A stretch of DNA of 64,000 nt, taken from the NCBI RefSeq assembly GCF_001263205.1, contig NZ_CP012333.1:62001-126000 (forward strand), read 5' to 3'. Both the position numbers and the translations under genes were made by a program. The DNA is from Labilithrix luteola (lineage in GTDB: Bacteria > Myxococcota_A > Polyangia > Polyangiales > Polyangiaceae). Positions 33,660 through 42,476 of this stretch are shown in pieces; the first letter of the stretch is position 1; the number at the start of each line of letters is the position of its first letter. Below the pieces are notes generated by a model, which was given only the letters and a program-made list of their open reading frames with translations, was not told the DNA's origin and did no database searches.

Positions 33660-35048
33660 TCAGAAGATGACCGGCGTAGGCGTGGCGTGCGGGTCTTCGT
33701 CGCTCGCGGCTTGCCCGAGCTCGTGATTCGAATTGCCGCCCCAGCAGACGACGTTTCCACCTTGGAGAAGTGCGCACACGCTCGACGACGTGGCCGCGAG
33801 CTGCACGGCGTGATGCGCAGCATCGAAGCCGGGAACGGCACCGAAGAACATCGAAGCCATGATCTCGGGCCCGCGCCCCAGAACGCCGCGAGCGTTGTCA
33901 CCCGCGCACTGCACGGTGCCGTCGGTGAGGCGAACGCAGGTGATGCCTCCGCCGGCGACGACCTGCTGCGGCCATCCCTTCGTGCTCACCACCTCGGCGC
34001 GGGTCGGCTTGCGAACCGACTCGGGCAGGCCGATGCCCAGCGCTCCGGTTTCGTTGTCACCCCAGCAATGAACGTTGCCCTTCGCGATCGCGCACGCATG
34101 GGCAACCCCCTTCGGCGGCTGGGGCGGCCAGGTGTGCTGAGGAACGAACGTCGTCGACGTCACGCCGAGGCTCGACACCGAAGCGAGACCAATCGAAAGC
34201 GGAGAGCTGTCCGGGCTCAGCGAAGCGATGCGACCGGCCACGACGCCCTCGCCGCCGGCAACGCCGCCCCACGTCACCAGGTCTCCCAAGCCCGTCACGC
34301 CGAAGCCGGTGTTCGTTCCAGCGATCAGGCGCGTGACGTCGAGCCCAGCGAACTCGGCTTTCGCAGGGCCGCCCACATCGGATGCGTCGGCACGCGCGAG
34401 GAGACGCTGGCGGTTGTCGCCCCAGCACCAGATGCTGCCATCTTCGAGCGTCGCGCAGGCGCTGCGCGGACCGACGGAGAGCGCCTTGGCCGCCTTCGGC
34501 AGCGCAACGTCCGAGGGCGTCGGATGATCGCCATCGTCGAAGGCGGGGGGATCCGCGACGAGGCCGAGCTGTCCCGTGTCGTTGGCTCCCCAGCAGCGAA
34601 TCGTGCCCGCGGCGACGAGCGCACACGTCGTGCTGCCACCGGCCGCGAGCGACTGAACGCCCTCGAGCCTTTGCACCGCCGTTGGCTTTCCGCTGTCGCC
34701 GCCACCGAGCGCGCCGTGCTCGCGCGATCCCCAACAGCGAACGGTGCCGTCGTCGAGGCGCGCACAGAGATGGTTCTCACCAGCGACGACCTGCTTCACG
34801 CACGGCGTCGCGGTGCAGGTCACCGGCTCGTCCGCCGGATCGAAGGGAGGTCGAGGGTCGACGCCCGGAGCGGCTTCGGCGGCGCCCCCGTCGTAGCTCC
34901 CGGCCTCCGGAAGTGACGCTTTCCCCGCATCGTCCTCCGTGTCGAACGCGCGAGACGGTCCATCGCTGCTGCTGCATGCGACGAGAGCCACGACGGCGCT
35001 GCCGACGACGAGAGCGACGAGCGGCCAACAATGGGATGATTTCCTCAT
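33660..35048 (-). CDS. RCC1-repeat lipoprotein (seven-bladed propeller)
   Basis: A 462-aa lipoprotein with lipobox ALVACSS and a linker to ~residue 60. Seven RCC1-like units follow, each ending in a C-W-G-like motif: CARLDDGTVRCWG, CALVAAGTIRCWG, CATLEDGSIWCWG, GDLVTWG, CAIAKGNVHCWG, CVRLTDGTVQCAG and CALLQGGNVVCWG. Seven units make one closed beta-propeller. Paired Cys in each blade suggest disulfides. Its ATG overlaps the upstream stop by four bases. Surface location and binding role are inferred. Confidence 0.88.
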   Translation of the reverse strand: MRKSSHCWPLVALVVGSAVVALVACSSSDGPSRAFDTEDDAGKASLPEAGSYDGGAAEAAPGVDPRPPFDPADEPVTCTATPCVKQVVAGENHLCARLDDGTVRCWGSREHGALGGGDSGKPTAVQRLEGVQSLAAGGSTTCALVAAGTIRCWGANDTGQLGLVADPPAFDDGDHPTPSDVALPKAAKALSVGPRSACATLEDGSIWCWGDNRQRLLARADASDVGGPAKAEFAGLDVTRLIAGTNTGFGVTGLGDLVTWGGVAGGEGVVAGRIASLSPDSSPLSIGLASVSSLGVTSTTFVPQHTWPPQPPKGVAHACAIAKGNVHCWGDNETGALGIGLPESVRKPTRAEVVSTKGWPQQVVAGGGITCVRLTDGTVQCAGDNARGVLGRGPEIMASMFFGAVPGFDAAHHAVQLAATSSSVCALLQGGNVVCWGGNSNHELGQAASDEDPHATPTPVIF

Positions 35049-36277
35049 GGCTTGCCCGCATTCGTTCGGTGAAGTGCAATCTGGTCACCGACGACCCAGA
35101 AGTCGTCTTTGCTCACGCCGTGGGCCGCCCAGAACATGTTTGCCACGGGAAGCTCGGTGACGCGCGTGACCGCCTGTTTCCAAGCCGTGCCGTCCCAGTG
35201 CGCAACGAGTCCAGCTTGACCGACGGACCACGTGTCGTTCACGCCGAGTCCCCAGAATCCGACTACGGGTCGGTCCCACTCGTAGCGTTTGGTATAGGCC
35301 CAATCGAATTTGCCATTCCCCGCGGCCGATTTCGTCCCGTGATAGAAGACAGGAACGGACTCCGCGCCGGCGGCCCCCGAGAGCCACACCGAATCGTCGG
35401 AGCTCAGAGCGCCGGCGAGGAAGTAGTGCGGACCGGCCAATCGGGGCGTGGTCGGATCGGGAGGAACGTCCACGCTGGTCCAGCCCGTCGCCCCGGGCAG
35501 TCGCCGCATGGCAACGCCTACCAGGTCGAAGTCGAGCATCTTGCTTCCGTAGATCCAGAGACCGCTCGTCGGGCTCCCCCAAGCCGCCAGCACCTCGACG
35601 CTGTCCGAAGGGAACGTGTCGTCGACCAGCCATCCGCCGCCGCCGTTTTCGACGGGGCCCGTGAAGTGGACGACGCGGCCGACCGCCGAAGGAACGTCCC
35701 AGAGCTCGTTGCCGCCGGCAGCCCAGAGATCGTTCGGACCGACACCCCAGACCGACTTGATCGGGCTGGTCTCGTCTCCGGGCAGCGTGACGGGAGCGAA
35801 GACGAGCGACGCCGAGCTCGTCCCCGTACCGTGCATCAAGCCCGCGTCGGTGGGGATCCAGATGTCGGTCGGGCCGACGCCGAAGATGGAGAAAATGCCG
35901 CCTTCGCTGGTCAAATGCTGGTGGATCGACCACTGCATGCCGTCCCAACGGAGCACGTCGCCTTCGAGGCTCACGGCCCAGGTCGTGCCCTGCCCGTCCG
36001 ACCATACTCCGCGGAGGTTTTGCCCTTTAGGAACGTCGGTGTGGCAGAAGTGATCGACCGAGCAGAGCGGCGACGACGCGTCACCATCTGCCCGCGCATC
36101 CCCGTCGCCGGGGACATCGACCGCCACGTCGGCCGAAGCCGAAGCGTCCCCTGGATCGATCACCGTGCCGCCGTCGGGCTGGGATTGAACCGGCGGCGAC
36201 GTTTCGTCGGTCGAGCACGCCGCGAGCGCAGCCAGCGGAGAAACCGCGACCAGAACGAGTGTCGTGAACCGTTTCAC
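35045..36277 (-). CDS. WGxGxxDxW propeller lipoprotein (copy 2)
   Basis: A 410-aa lipoprotein starting at GTG 36277, whose first bases overlap the previous stop (GTGA). The signal peptide ends with LAALAACS. A ~65-residue Asp/Gly/Ala linker leads to a domain of about seven WG-type units: VWSDGQGTTW, FGVGPTDIW, VWGVGPNDLWAAG, AWGSPTSGLW, SSDDSVWLSG, FWGLGVNDTWSVG and SKDDFWVVG. The repeat predicts a seven-bladed beta-propeller. It is a diverged paralogue of the upstream gene. Function unknown; probably surface display. Confidence 0.85.
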   Translation of the reverse strand: MKRFTTLVLVAVSPLAALAACSTDETSPPVQSQPDGGTVIDPGDASASADVAVDVPGDGDARADGDASSPLCSVDHFCHTDVPKGQNLRGVWSDGQGTTWAVSLEGDVLRWDGMQWSIHQHLTSEGGIFSIFGVGPTDIWIPTDAGLMHGTGTSSASLVFAPVTLPGDETSPIKSVWGVGPNDLWAAGGNELWDVPSAVGRVVHFTGPVENGGGGWLVDDTFPSDSVEVLAAWGSPTSGLWIYGSKMLDFDLVGVAMRRLPGATGWTSVDVPPDPTTPRLAGPHYFLAGALSSDDSVWLSGAAGAESVPVFYHGTKSAAGNGKFDWAYTKRYEWDRPVVGFWGLGVNDTWSVGQAGLVAHWDGTAWKQAVTRVTELPVANMFWAAHGVSKDDFWVVGDQIALHRTNAGKP

Positions 36278-37515
36278 TGGTGCTCTCCCGTCGCGCCGGG
36301 CTTCGGTCCCGTGTAGTGGAGGGCAATGCCGTCGCCGACGATCCAAACGTCGTTCGGACCGCTGCCCCAAACGCCCCTCAATGTGGGCTTGCGACCAATC
36401 TGGAATTGCGCACTCGACATTTCGAAGCTCTGACCATTCCAGTGCAAAATCGTTCCCTCGTCGCCGACGGCCCAAACGTCGTTCGGTCCGCTGGCCCAGA
36501 CCCCGTGCAGGTCCTGACGGGTATTCGAGGCGACTTCCTGGAATCTCGAATTGCCTGCGAGGTAGTGGCGAATCGTGCCGAGCGCGCCGACGGCCCAAAC
36601 GTCGGACGACGAGCTGCCCCAGATCCCCTCCAGCACCACGTCGGTCTGGCTTTCGACGGGCGTCCAGGCGAGGCGATCCTCGCCGCCCGCATCCGTAGCG
36701 GCGGGCGTCCCGTGCATGATGAGGCCGCGCTGGTATTGGACCGTCTTGCTGTTGTCGCCCGTCATCCAGACGTCGTCCGCCGAGCTCCCCCAGATGCTCG
36801 TCACGTCGAACGTGCCGGCAAGGGCCTTCCAGGGGCCTCCGAGCACGCCTTCGTTCGAGAGGAACTGGTTGCTCTTGCGCGGGCCCTCGCCCTCGACGAG
36901 GAGATCGAATGCTTTACCGCCGAGCCGGAGGTCGGTACTCGAGCTGCCCCACATCGCCTGCACGAGCGCCGGAGCCGCCGTCGACACGGCAGGAATCGCC
37001 GGCTTCCACGAAGCCGTTCCATTCTGGAATCCGGTGCCGTGGAGAATGACGTCGGTGCTGCTGACGGCCCAGACGTCGTTCGGACCACTCCCCCAGACAC
37101 GGAAGAACGTGTTCTTCACACCGCTCGGCGTGCGTGTCCACGTGGTTCCGTCCCAGTGGAGGATGGTTCCCCCCGAACCGACGGCCCAAACGTCGTTCGG
37201 CGCGCTTCCCCAGACCGACGCGAGCACGTCGAAGACGCTCACGTTCGCCGAGACCATGCACCAGGCGACGCTCTCGCACGGCGCCATCTCGGTCACGCAG
37301 TTCTCCGTCGCGGCGTCGCAGCTCGCGTCCGCCATCGCATCGGCGGCGTCTTCGCCCGTCGACGATGCGTCGGGGACAATGGAGGCATCCGTCGTCGTAT
37401 CGGACGACGTGTCCTCGTTCGATGCACACGCCGCCACGACAGCCGCCGACGCGAGGACCGCGAGGACCGCGAGGAGCACCGAGCATCCGACGTCGAGGAA
37501 AGTCGTGCGTTTCAT
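36274..37515 (-). CDS. WGxGxxDVW propeller lipoprotein (copy 1)
   Basis: A 413-aa lipoprotein from ATG 37515, overlapping the upstream stop by four bases. The signal peptide has lipobox VVAAC. After a Thr/Asp-rich linker and a CESVAWC pair come seven repeats: VWGSAPNDVWAVG, VWGSGPNDVWAVS, MWGSSSTDLRLGG, IWGSSADDVWMTG, IWGSSSSDVWAVG, VWASGPNDVWAVG and VWGSGPNDVWIVG. Most blades also carry TILHWDG-like strands. This is a complete seven-bladed propeller. Such proteins are frequent in myxobacteria, with no known function. Confidence 0.87.
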   Translation of the reverse strand: MKRTTFLDVGCSVLLAVLAVLASAAVVAACASNEDTSSDTTTDASIVPDASSTGEDAADAMADASCDAATENCVTEMAPCESVAWCMVSANVSVFDVLASVWGSAPNDVWAVGSGGTILHWDGTTWTRTPSGVKNTFFRVWGSGPNDVWAVSSTDVILHGTGFQNGTASWKPAIPAVSTAAPALVQAMWGSSSTDLRLGGKAFDLLVEGEGPRKSNQFLSNEGVLGGPWKALAGTFDVTSIWGSSADDVWMTGDNSKTVQYQRGLIMHGTPAATDAGGEDRLAWTPVESQTDVVLEGIWGSSSSDVWAVGALGTIRHYLAGNSRFQEVASNTRQDLHGVWASGPNDVWAVGDEGTILHWNGQSFEMSSAQFQIGRKPTLRGVWGSGPNDVWIVGDGIALHYTGPKPGATGEHQ

Positions 37516-38729
37516 TTCGTCGTCCCCGCCTCGCACGCCACCATCAAGCACTTGCCTTCGATGCACGGCTGACCGGCGGCGTAGTCACATGCGTTGCCAC
37601 ACGCTCCGCAGTTCGCCGGATGCATCGAGAGATCCACCTCGCAACCGTCGGCGGGATCACCATTGCAATCGCCCCAGCCCGGGAGGCAATCGAGCTTGCA
37701 GAAGCCCTTCGTGCACGACGACGTTTGATGCTGGCCCGGTGAGGGGCAAACGTTCCCGCATGCCCCGCAAGCGAACGGATCGGTGATGAGATCGTGGCAA
37801 CCGTCGGCGCACTCCGTGAGCCCCGCCGTGGCGCACGTATCCATGCAGTGCGGACCATTCTCGTCCGTCAAACACGTCTGCCCGACCGCACACTTGATGC
37901 CGCAACCTCCGCAGTTGAGCACATCGCTCGAGACGTCCGTTTCACATCCGTCGCTCGAACAGCCGTCGTTCAAATCGAAATTGCAATCGGCAAATCCGCT
38001 GAAGCACTTGAGCTGACCGCATGCGCCGCCACCGCAGCCATACGCGGCATTCGGCGGTGCGGAGTCACATGCCGTCGGAGGAATCGAATCACAGAGTTTC
38101 CCGCAGGCGCCGCAATTGCCGTCATCTTCGTTCAAATCGACGCATATGCCGTTACAGTCGGTCTTGCCCGGGCCACATCCGCATTTCCCTGCAAAGCAAT
38201 GCTGGCCGGTCGGACAAGCGTTTCCGCACGCCCCGCAGTCCTGCGCGTCGGCGTAGACGTTGATCTCGCATCCGTCGTCGATCATTCCGTTGCAATCGCG
38301 GAAGATCAGGGGGTCGTGGCCACGCGGCGCCAGAGAGACGCACTCGAAGGCGCACGCGCCGTTCACGCAGCGAGACGCCATGTTCAGCGTGTCGAACCCC
38401 TCGCAGGAGTGACCGCACGAGCCGCAGTTCTGGGAGTCGGTGAGCAGGTTCGTTCCGCAGAGGAACGACGGTCCGTTCGAGCACGTGGTGTACGGCGCGG
38501 GGCACTCGGTGCCCTTGCACATCAGAGCGGACGACGCATCGAGCTCTTCGGCGTCATTTCCACCGTCGCCCGCAGGCGCGATGAAGGAACCCGAGTCCGG
38601 CGGGCAGAAACCATTCGCGCAATCGTCACCAATCGACACTTTGTCGTCGGTGCCCGTCACACATGCAACGGCCGTCGTGAGCGGCAAAAGCACGAGGGCT
38701 GCCGCGTAGAAAACTCCCGAGAGTTTCAT
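37512..38729 (-). CDS. Cys-repeat lipoprotein (CGxCGxxC repeats)
   Basis: A 405-aa lipoprotein with lipobox AVAC and a short acidic linker. Six CGxCGxxC knots recur at intervals: NCGSCGHSC, DCGACGNAC, NCGACGKLC, NCGGCGIKC, ACGACGNVC and NCGACGNAC, each followed by a ~50-residue Cys-containing spacer. More than 40 Cys overall suggest heavy disulfide bonding outside the cell. The repeats are common in myxobacterial surface proteins. Gap to the upstream gene is 15 bp. Confidence 0.87.
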   Translation of the reverse strand: MKLSGVFYAAALVLLPLTTAVACVTGTDDKVSIGDDCANGFCPPDSGSFIAPAGDGGNDAEELDASSALMCKGTECPAPYTTCSNGPSFLCGTNLLTDSQNCGSCGHSCEGFDTLNMASRCVNGACAFECVSLAPRGHDPLIFRDCNGMIDDGCEINVYADAQDCGACGNACPTGQHCFAGKCGCGPGKTDCNGICVDLNEDDGNCGACGKLCDSIPPTACDSAPPNAAYGCGGGACGQLKCFSGFADCNFDLNDGCSSDGCETDVSSDVLNCGGCGIKCAVGQTCLTDENGPHCMDTCATAGLTECADGCHDLITDPFACGACGNVCPSPGQHQTSSCTKGFCKLDCLPGWGDCNGDPADGCEVDLSMHPANCGACGNACDYAAGQPCIEGKCLMVACEAGTTK

Positions 38730-38744
38730 TCTTCGCTCGTCTCT

Positions 38745-39521
38745 TCAGGGCTGACCGGCGCAGCTCGTGGCGATGCGGCGCGTGAGAGGGCTCTTGGGTC
38801 GACCTTGCAGGAACGCCGCCGCTTCGCGAACGGCCTCCTCGCGCCTTCCCAGATTGCAGAGAACGATGACCCGCTCCGCAGCGCGATCGGCCGCGAGCCA
38901 GCCATTCGGAAAGGTGCGCGCGTGCTCGTCGAGCCGCTCGAGCGCACGCGCATCGTCGCCACGCTGCTCGGCCTGCCTGGCTTCCGCCAGGAGCGCGGCT
39001 TCGCGCGCGAGTCCGTCGTTGTCCGACTCGGTCGTCGTGGCCGCCGGACGCGCCGTCGGCTTCGCGGCAACCTCGCCACTCTTCGCGCTCGCTGACGGAG
39101 ACGGCTTCGCCGTGGGGAGCTCGTCGACGGAGAGCGACGGCATGACCAACGCCGGCGGAGGCTCGTTCGAAATCGCGACGTTCTCGTTCGACGGCGGGGT
39201 CGGTGATGAGACCTGGATCTTGGTCGTGACGACGGACGATGCCTCTGGAGACGGCGCGAGATACCCTTTGCCCACGAAGACGCCAGCCGCCACGACGCAC
39301 GACAGGCCAATTGCCAAAAGCCCCTTGGGACTCCTGAATCCGCGTTTCGGATCGGGAATCGAAGACGGCCTCACCGATTCGGGGTTCTTCGGCGTCACGC
39401 CCTGCGCGACGAGCGACGCCTGAATCTTGGAAAAGATGCGCGCAGCGTCGTCTTGCGACGGCGCGTACTCCTCACCCATCGGGCTCAAGAGCGAGCCCTT
39501 CTCGTGGCCTTCGTTGCTCAT
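38745..39521 (-). CDS. Single-pass membrane protein, candidate anti-sigma or sigma-linked regulator
   Basis: A 258-aa protein encoded directly after the ECF sigma gene with an ATGA overlap. Residues 1-65 are cytoplasmic, ~66-86 form one membrane helix (GLLAIGLSCVVAAGVFVG), ~90-170 are a Pro/Ser-rich linker, and ~172-258 are two or three TPR-like helical pairs (EARQAEQRGDDARALERL). This topology fits an anti-sigma factor or envelope sensor, but the N-terminal part lacks the zinc-binding HxxxCxxC motif. The anti-sigma role is inference from position. Confidence 0.75.
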   Translation of the reverse strand: MSNEGHEKGSLLSPMGEEYAPSQDDAARIFSKIQASLVAQGVTPKNPESVRPSSIPDPKRGFRSPKGLLAIGLSCVVAAGVFVGKGYLAPSPEASSVVTTKIQVSSPTPPSNENVAISNEPPPALVMPSLSVDELPTAKPSPSASAKSGEVAAKPTARPAATTTESDNDGLAREAALLAEARQAEQRGDDARALERLDEHARTFPNGWLAADRAAERVIVLCNLGRREEAVREAAAFLQGRPKSPLTRRIATSCAGQP

Positions 39522-40177
39522 CGGAATCTCCAGCCGTCACGCGCCCGGTGGCGGGCCAACGACGCCGTCACGTACTCGCGAGCGAGACGAAGGCGGCTCA
39601 TGACGGTGTTCACGTTGATGCCGAGGATCTCGGCGATCTCGCTGCTGGACTTCTCCTCGATCTCGGCCAGCACGATGACGGCACGACGATCCTCGTCGAG
39701 GTTGTCGAGGATCTCTTCGAGCAGTCGAATCCGTTCGCCGTTTTCGACGCTGACGTCCGGCGCGCGCGCACTGGCTTCGTTCATCGCCGCGACGTTCGAG
39801 CCCTCCTCGGCGAGAGCCTTGCGGCGTCGCGAGGAACGTCGATGTCTCTGCACGACACGAAAGAGAACGGAGAACAGCCAGCCCCGCATCGACTCGGGTG
39901 GCTCGGAGGTCTCGAGGTGACGATGAAGGGTGAGAAACGTCTCCTGGACGACGTCGTCCACCTCGCCATGGTCGACACCGAGACGACGCGCCGTTCCCCA
40001 CACCCAAGCAAAGTGCTCACGGTAGAGTTCAGCGAAGGCGGGGACTCCCCCACGAGGCGTTTCGGCGGCCGCGGACACGGGAAGGATGCCGGACGAAGTC
40101 GAGGGCGGAGAAGTTAGCGCTTCTCGCGAATTCGCCCAGTGCACGTCGGGCGAGAGCGCGCTGCCTCTCGAGACCAT
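39518..40177 (-). CDS. ECF RNA polymerase sigma factor
   Basis: A 219-aa group 4 sigma factor. Sigma region 2 spans ~47-110 (FAELYREHFAWVWGTARRLG, VDDVVQETFLTLHRHL, MRGWLFSVLFRVV). Region 4 spans ~145-205 (LDNLDEDRRAVIVLAEIEE, SSSEIAEILGINVNTVMSRL). The N-terminal ~40 residues are a disordered Ser/Pro-rich extension, and GTG 40144 would remove part of it. It is the only regulator in the lipoprotein operon and probably directs transcription from the operon's own promoter, as ECF factors usually do. Confidence 0.92.
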   Translation of the reverse strand: MVSRGSALSPDVHWANSREALTSPPSTSSGILPVSAAAETPRGGVPAFAELYREHFAWVWGTARRLGVDHGEVDDVVQETFLTLHRHLETSEPPESMRGWLFSVLFRVVQRHRRSSRRRKALAEEGSNVAAMNEASARAPDVSVENGERIRLLEEILDNLDEDRRAVIVLAEIEEKSSSEIAEILGINVNTVMSRLRLAREYVTASLARHRARDGWRFR

Positions 40178-40235
40178 CGATAGGGAAGCGTCCGGCTGGC
40201 CGGAAACGCGTCACGAAAAAGTGATGGCTGGCGAA

Positions 40236-41282
40236 CTACGGGAAGACGAACTCGGGTCCGATGCTGAAGCGGCCTGAAATTGCCGAGGGTTCGTGAAGCG
40301 AGATGGACGAGCTCGACGGACCGAGGGTGAATGTCGGTGGGTCGATCGGCAGAGTCATCGCCGCCCGCGCCGTGAGGGCGAGCCAACGTGTCAGTCGTGC
40401 TTCGAAGCGTGCGCCAAGCACAACCGTCGTCCAGCTCGTCCACGACGAGGCCGGCGCGCGAATGCCGAAACCTTCCAGGTGGACGAACGTGGCCTCGACG
40501 TCGGCGGTAGGCCCGAGCGAGAGCGGTCCGATCGGAAACATGTACGCCGCCCACGCTCCGCCGGTGAGCATCGTGAACGTCGCCCCAGCATGCGTGACGG
40601 GCTCGAACTCGACGTCTTGGGGGAGCCACGCCGAACCGAGCAGCCCGACGCGCAGGCGACGGAGACGCAGGGCGGTATCGAGAATCAATCCGCCGGCCGC
40701 GTGCGGGAGAGTTCCGACGTCGAGCGCGGGAGAAAGGCCGACCGAGAATCGGAGCGCTCGCTCCGATGCCGTTGCCGGTGATGGGGGCGAAGACGGGAAC
40801 GGGCTCGGCTTCGCCGATGCTGGCGCCTTTGGAATGCTCGGTCCAGCGTCCGCCTCCGGCGCGGAGCTCGACGAAGCCGCCGCGTCGGGGCTCGACGGCT
40901 GGGCGCTCGTGCGCGCGCGATCGACGGCCAGCGCGATGACGACCGCCGACGCCTCCGCGAGTGCACTGCACGACGTCGCATCGATGCGCCGTCGGTCTTC
41001 GTCCTCGCCGGTGCGAATCGTGAGCTCGAGATCGAAGCGCGCTGCCGACGATCGATGAATGGCGCCTTCTGCCCGAACGGTGGTCGGCGACAGCGGCGGC
41101 CCCTTGAGAATTTCCTCGACGCGCGCAACCACGGCCGCGGCCTGCGGGCAATCGTGTGGCGCGGTCCACGTGAGCTCGAGGGGCAGCGACGCGCTGGAGG
41201 GCTGGAATGCGGTGCCTGCGCGCACGACCCCAGCCGTACTCGTCGTCAGCAGGAACGCGAGTACGACACGACCACGACGCAC
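40236..41282 (-). CDS. Periplasmic or outer-membrane protein, hypothetical
   Basis: A 348-aa protein starting at GTG 41282 with a signal peptide ending near VVRAGT. Residues ~25-120 form a small mixed domain with CPQAAAVVARVEEIL. A Ser/Ala/Pro-rich linker of ~55 residues follows. The C-terminal ~170 residues are amphipathic beta strands resembling an outer-membrane barrel, ending in FVFP. It lies 58 bp before the sigma gene on the same strand, so it may be the first gene of the same operon. No known family. Confidence 0.7.
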   Translation of the reverse strand: MRRGRVVLAFLLTTSTAGVVRAGTAFQPSSASLPLELTWTAPHDCPQAAAVVARVEEILKGPPLSPTTVRAEGAIHRSSAARFDLELTIRTGEDEDRRRIDATSCSALAEASAVVIALAVDRARTSAQPSSPDAAASSSSAPEADAGPSIPKAPASAKPSPFPSSPPSPATASERALRFSVGLSPALDVGTLPHAAGGLILDTALRLRRLRVGLLGSAWLPQDVEFEPVTHAGATFTMLTGGAWAAYMFPIGPLSLGPTADVEATFVHLEGFGIRAPASSWTSWTTVVLGARFEARLTRWLALTARAAMTLPIDPPTFTLGPSSSSISLHEPSAISGRFSIGPEFVFP

Positions 41283-41346
41283 GCGAAGAGACTACCGCCG
41301 AACGGCGCCGTCCGGCGTGATTTGCGGACGGGCGCGAACCCTCGCC

Positions 41347-42348
41347 TCAGAAGTGGCCGAGAACGGAGAGGCGCAGGCCCCACACCTGATCGATCGTCGG
41401 AGCGTACGCGGAGAAGAGATTCGTCACGAAGCCGGCGCCGAGATCCACGACGCGCGTGGAGTAGCGAATGTTGGGACCGATGGTGATGAAGCTTCGCCGC
41501 TTGTCCGGAACGTCGGAGCCGAAGAGATAGAGCTGCGACGCTTCGACGGAGGCTTCGAGATCCTTTCGCGCGAGCACACCGAAGTGGAGCACGATGCGCG
41601 CGTTCGTCTGCGCAACGCGAACGCCCTGCACGTCGAGGACGACGTCGAGGCCCTGACGAGCTTGGGCGAGGAAGCGATCGCGGAGGACGCGCACGTCGAA
41701 GGCTGGTCGGAGGGCGACCGTGCCGGGAGCGAAATAGATGGCGTCGGTGGGCTCGAGCGAGATCGCGGCGTTCGCCGCCGATTGAGCAGGACCATTTCGG
41801 TCGAACGTTGCCGTCGGCGCCACGACGCCGAGCACGAGTCCTGCCGCGAGCCACGTCGGCTGAGGGAACGTGGCACGGATGTGACCTTCGATGTTGCCGC
41901 CGATGACCTTCGACGAGGTATCCCCCTCGACGGGCATCCCCGCCGCCATCGGATACGTCAGGCCGACGTACACACGCCGCGCCGAACCGAAGTGCAGCTC
42001 GCCCGTGGCACGGAGGAGGCCGATCGCGCGCGTGGGTAGCGAGGAGGCATTGGGGACGGCGAGGCCGGTGATCCACGTGATGCCTGCGAACGCATCCGGG
42101 TGGGAGACCTCCGGCAACGACATCGGGGCCGGCAGGCGCGGCGTCTCGATGTCGTAGGCCTCCTCGAGGAAGCGCGGCGACTCGGCGACCTTGCCGGGCG
42201 GGACGGCGGGCGCCGCCTTCGAGCCGCTCGCCCCGGACGAGGGACTCGGCTCAGCCGCCGCGGTCGGCGGTGTCGGCAAGAAGCAAGGCGCAAGAACGCT
42301 CACGAATACGGCTACCGTCGTGAAGGCGAGCTGCCGCGCGAGCGCCAC
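41347..42348 (-). CDS. Outer-membrane beta-barrel-like protein
   Basis: A 333-aa exported protein with a signal peptide (~1-32), a Pro/Ser-rich linker, and ~230 residues of alternating hydrophobic strands and short turns. It ends in RLSVLGHF, a terminal Phe typical of BAM-inserted barrels. Residues such as GELHFGSARRVYVGLTYP match outer-membrane strand patterns. It lies 64 bp upstream of the next gene on the same strand and may belong to the lipoprotein operon. No named family. Confidence 0.72.
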   Translation of the reverse strand: MALARQLAFTTVAVFVSVLAPCFLPTPPTAAAEPSPSSGASGSKAAPAVPPGKVAESPRFLEEAYDIETPRLPAPMSLPEVSHPDAFAGITWITGLAVPNASSLPTRAIGLLRATGELHFGSARRVYVGLTYPMAAGMPVEGDTSSKVIGGNIEGHIRATFPQPTWLAAGLVLGVVAPTATFDRNGPAQSAANAAISLEPTDAIYFAPGTVALRPAFDVRVLRDRFLAQARQGLDVVLDVQGVRVAQTNARIVLHFGVLARKDLEASVEASQLYLFGSDVPDKRRSFITIGPNIRYSTRVVDLGAGFVTNLFSAYAPTIDQVWGLRLSVLGHF

Positions 42349-42476
42349 CAGGCGGAACTACCAAGCGCGCTTCGCCCCGTCCATCCCCGGGTATAAAGAA
42401 ACCATTAAGACGTTGCCACCGCGGCCACCGGCATGCCGCGCTGGGCCTCGACGTGCGTAGCCTGAGCCGAGCTCGC

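Noticed and set aside
36280..37572. A 430-codon frame antisense to the WGxGxxDVW lipoprotein
   Set aside because: It is the exact shadow of the repeat gene; no motif of its own.
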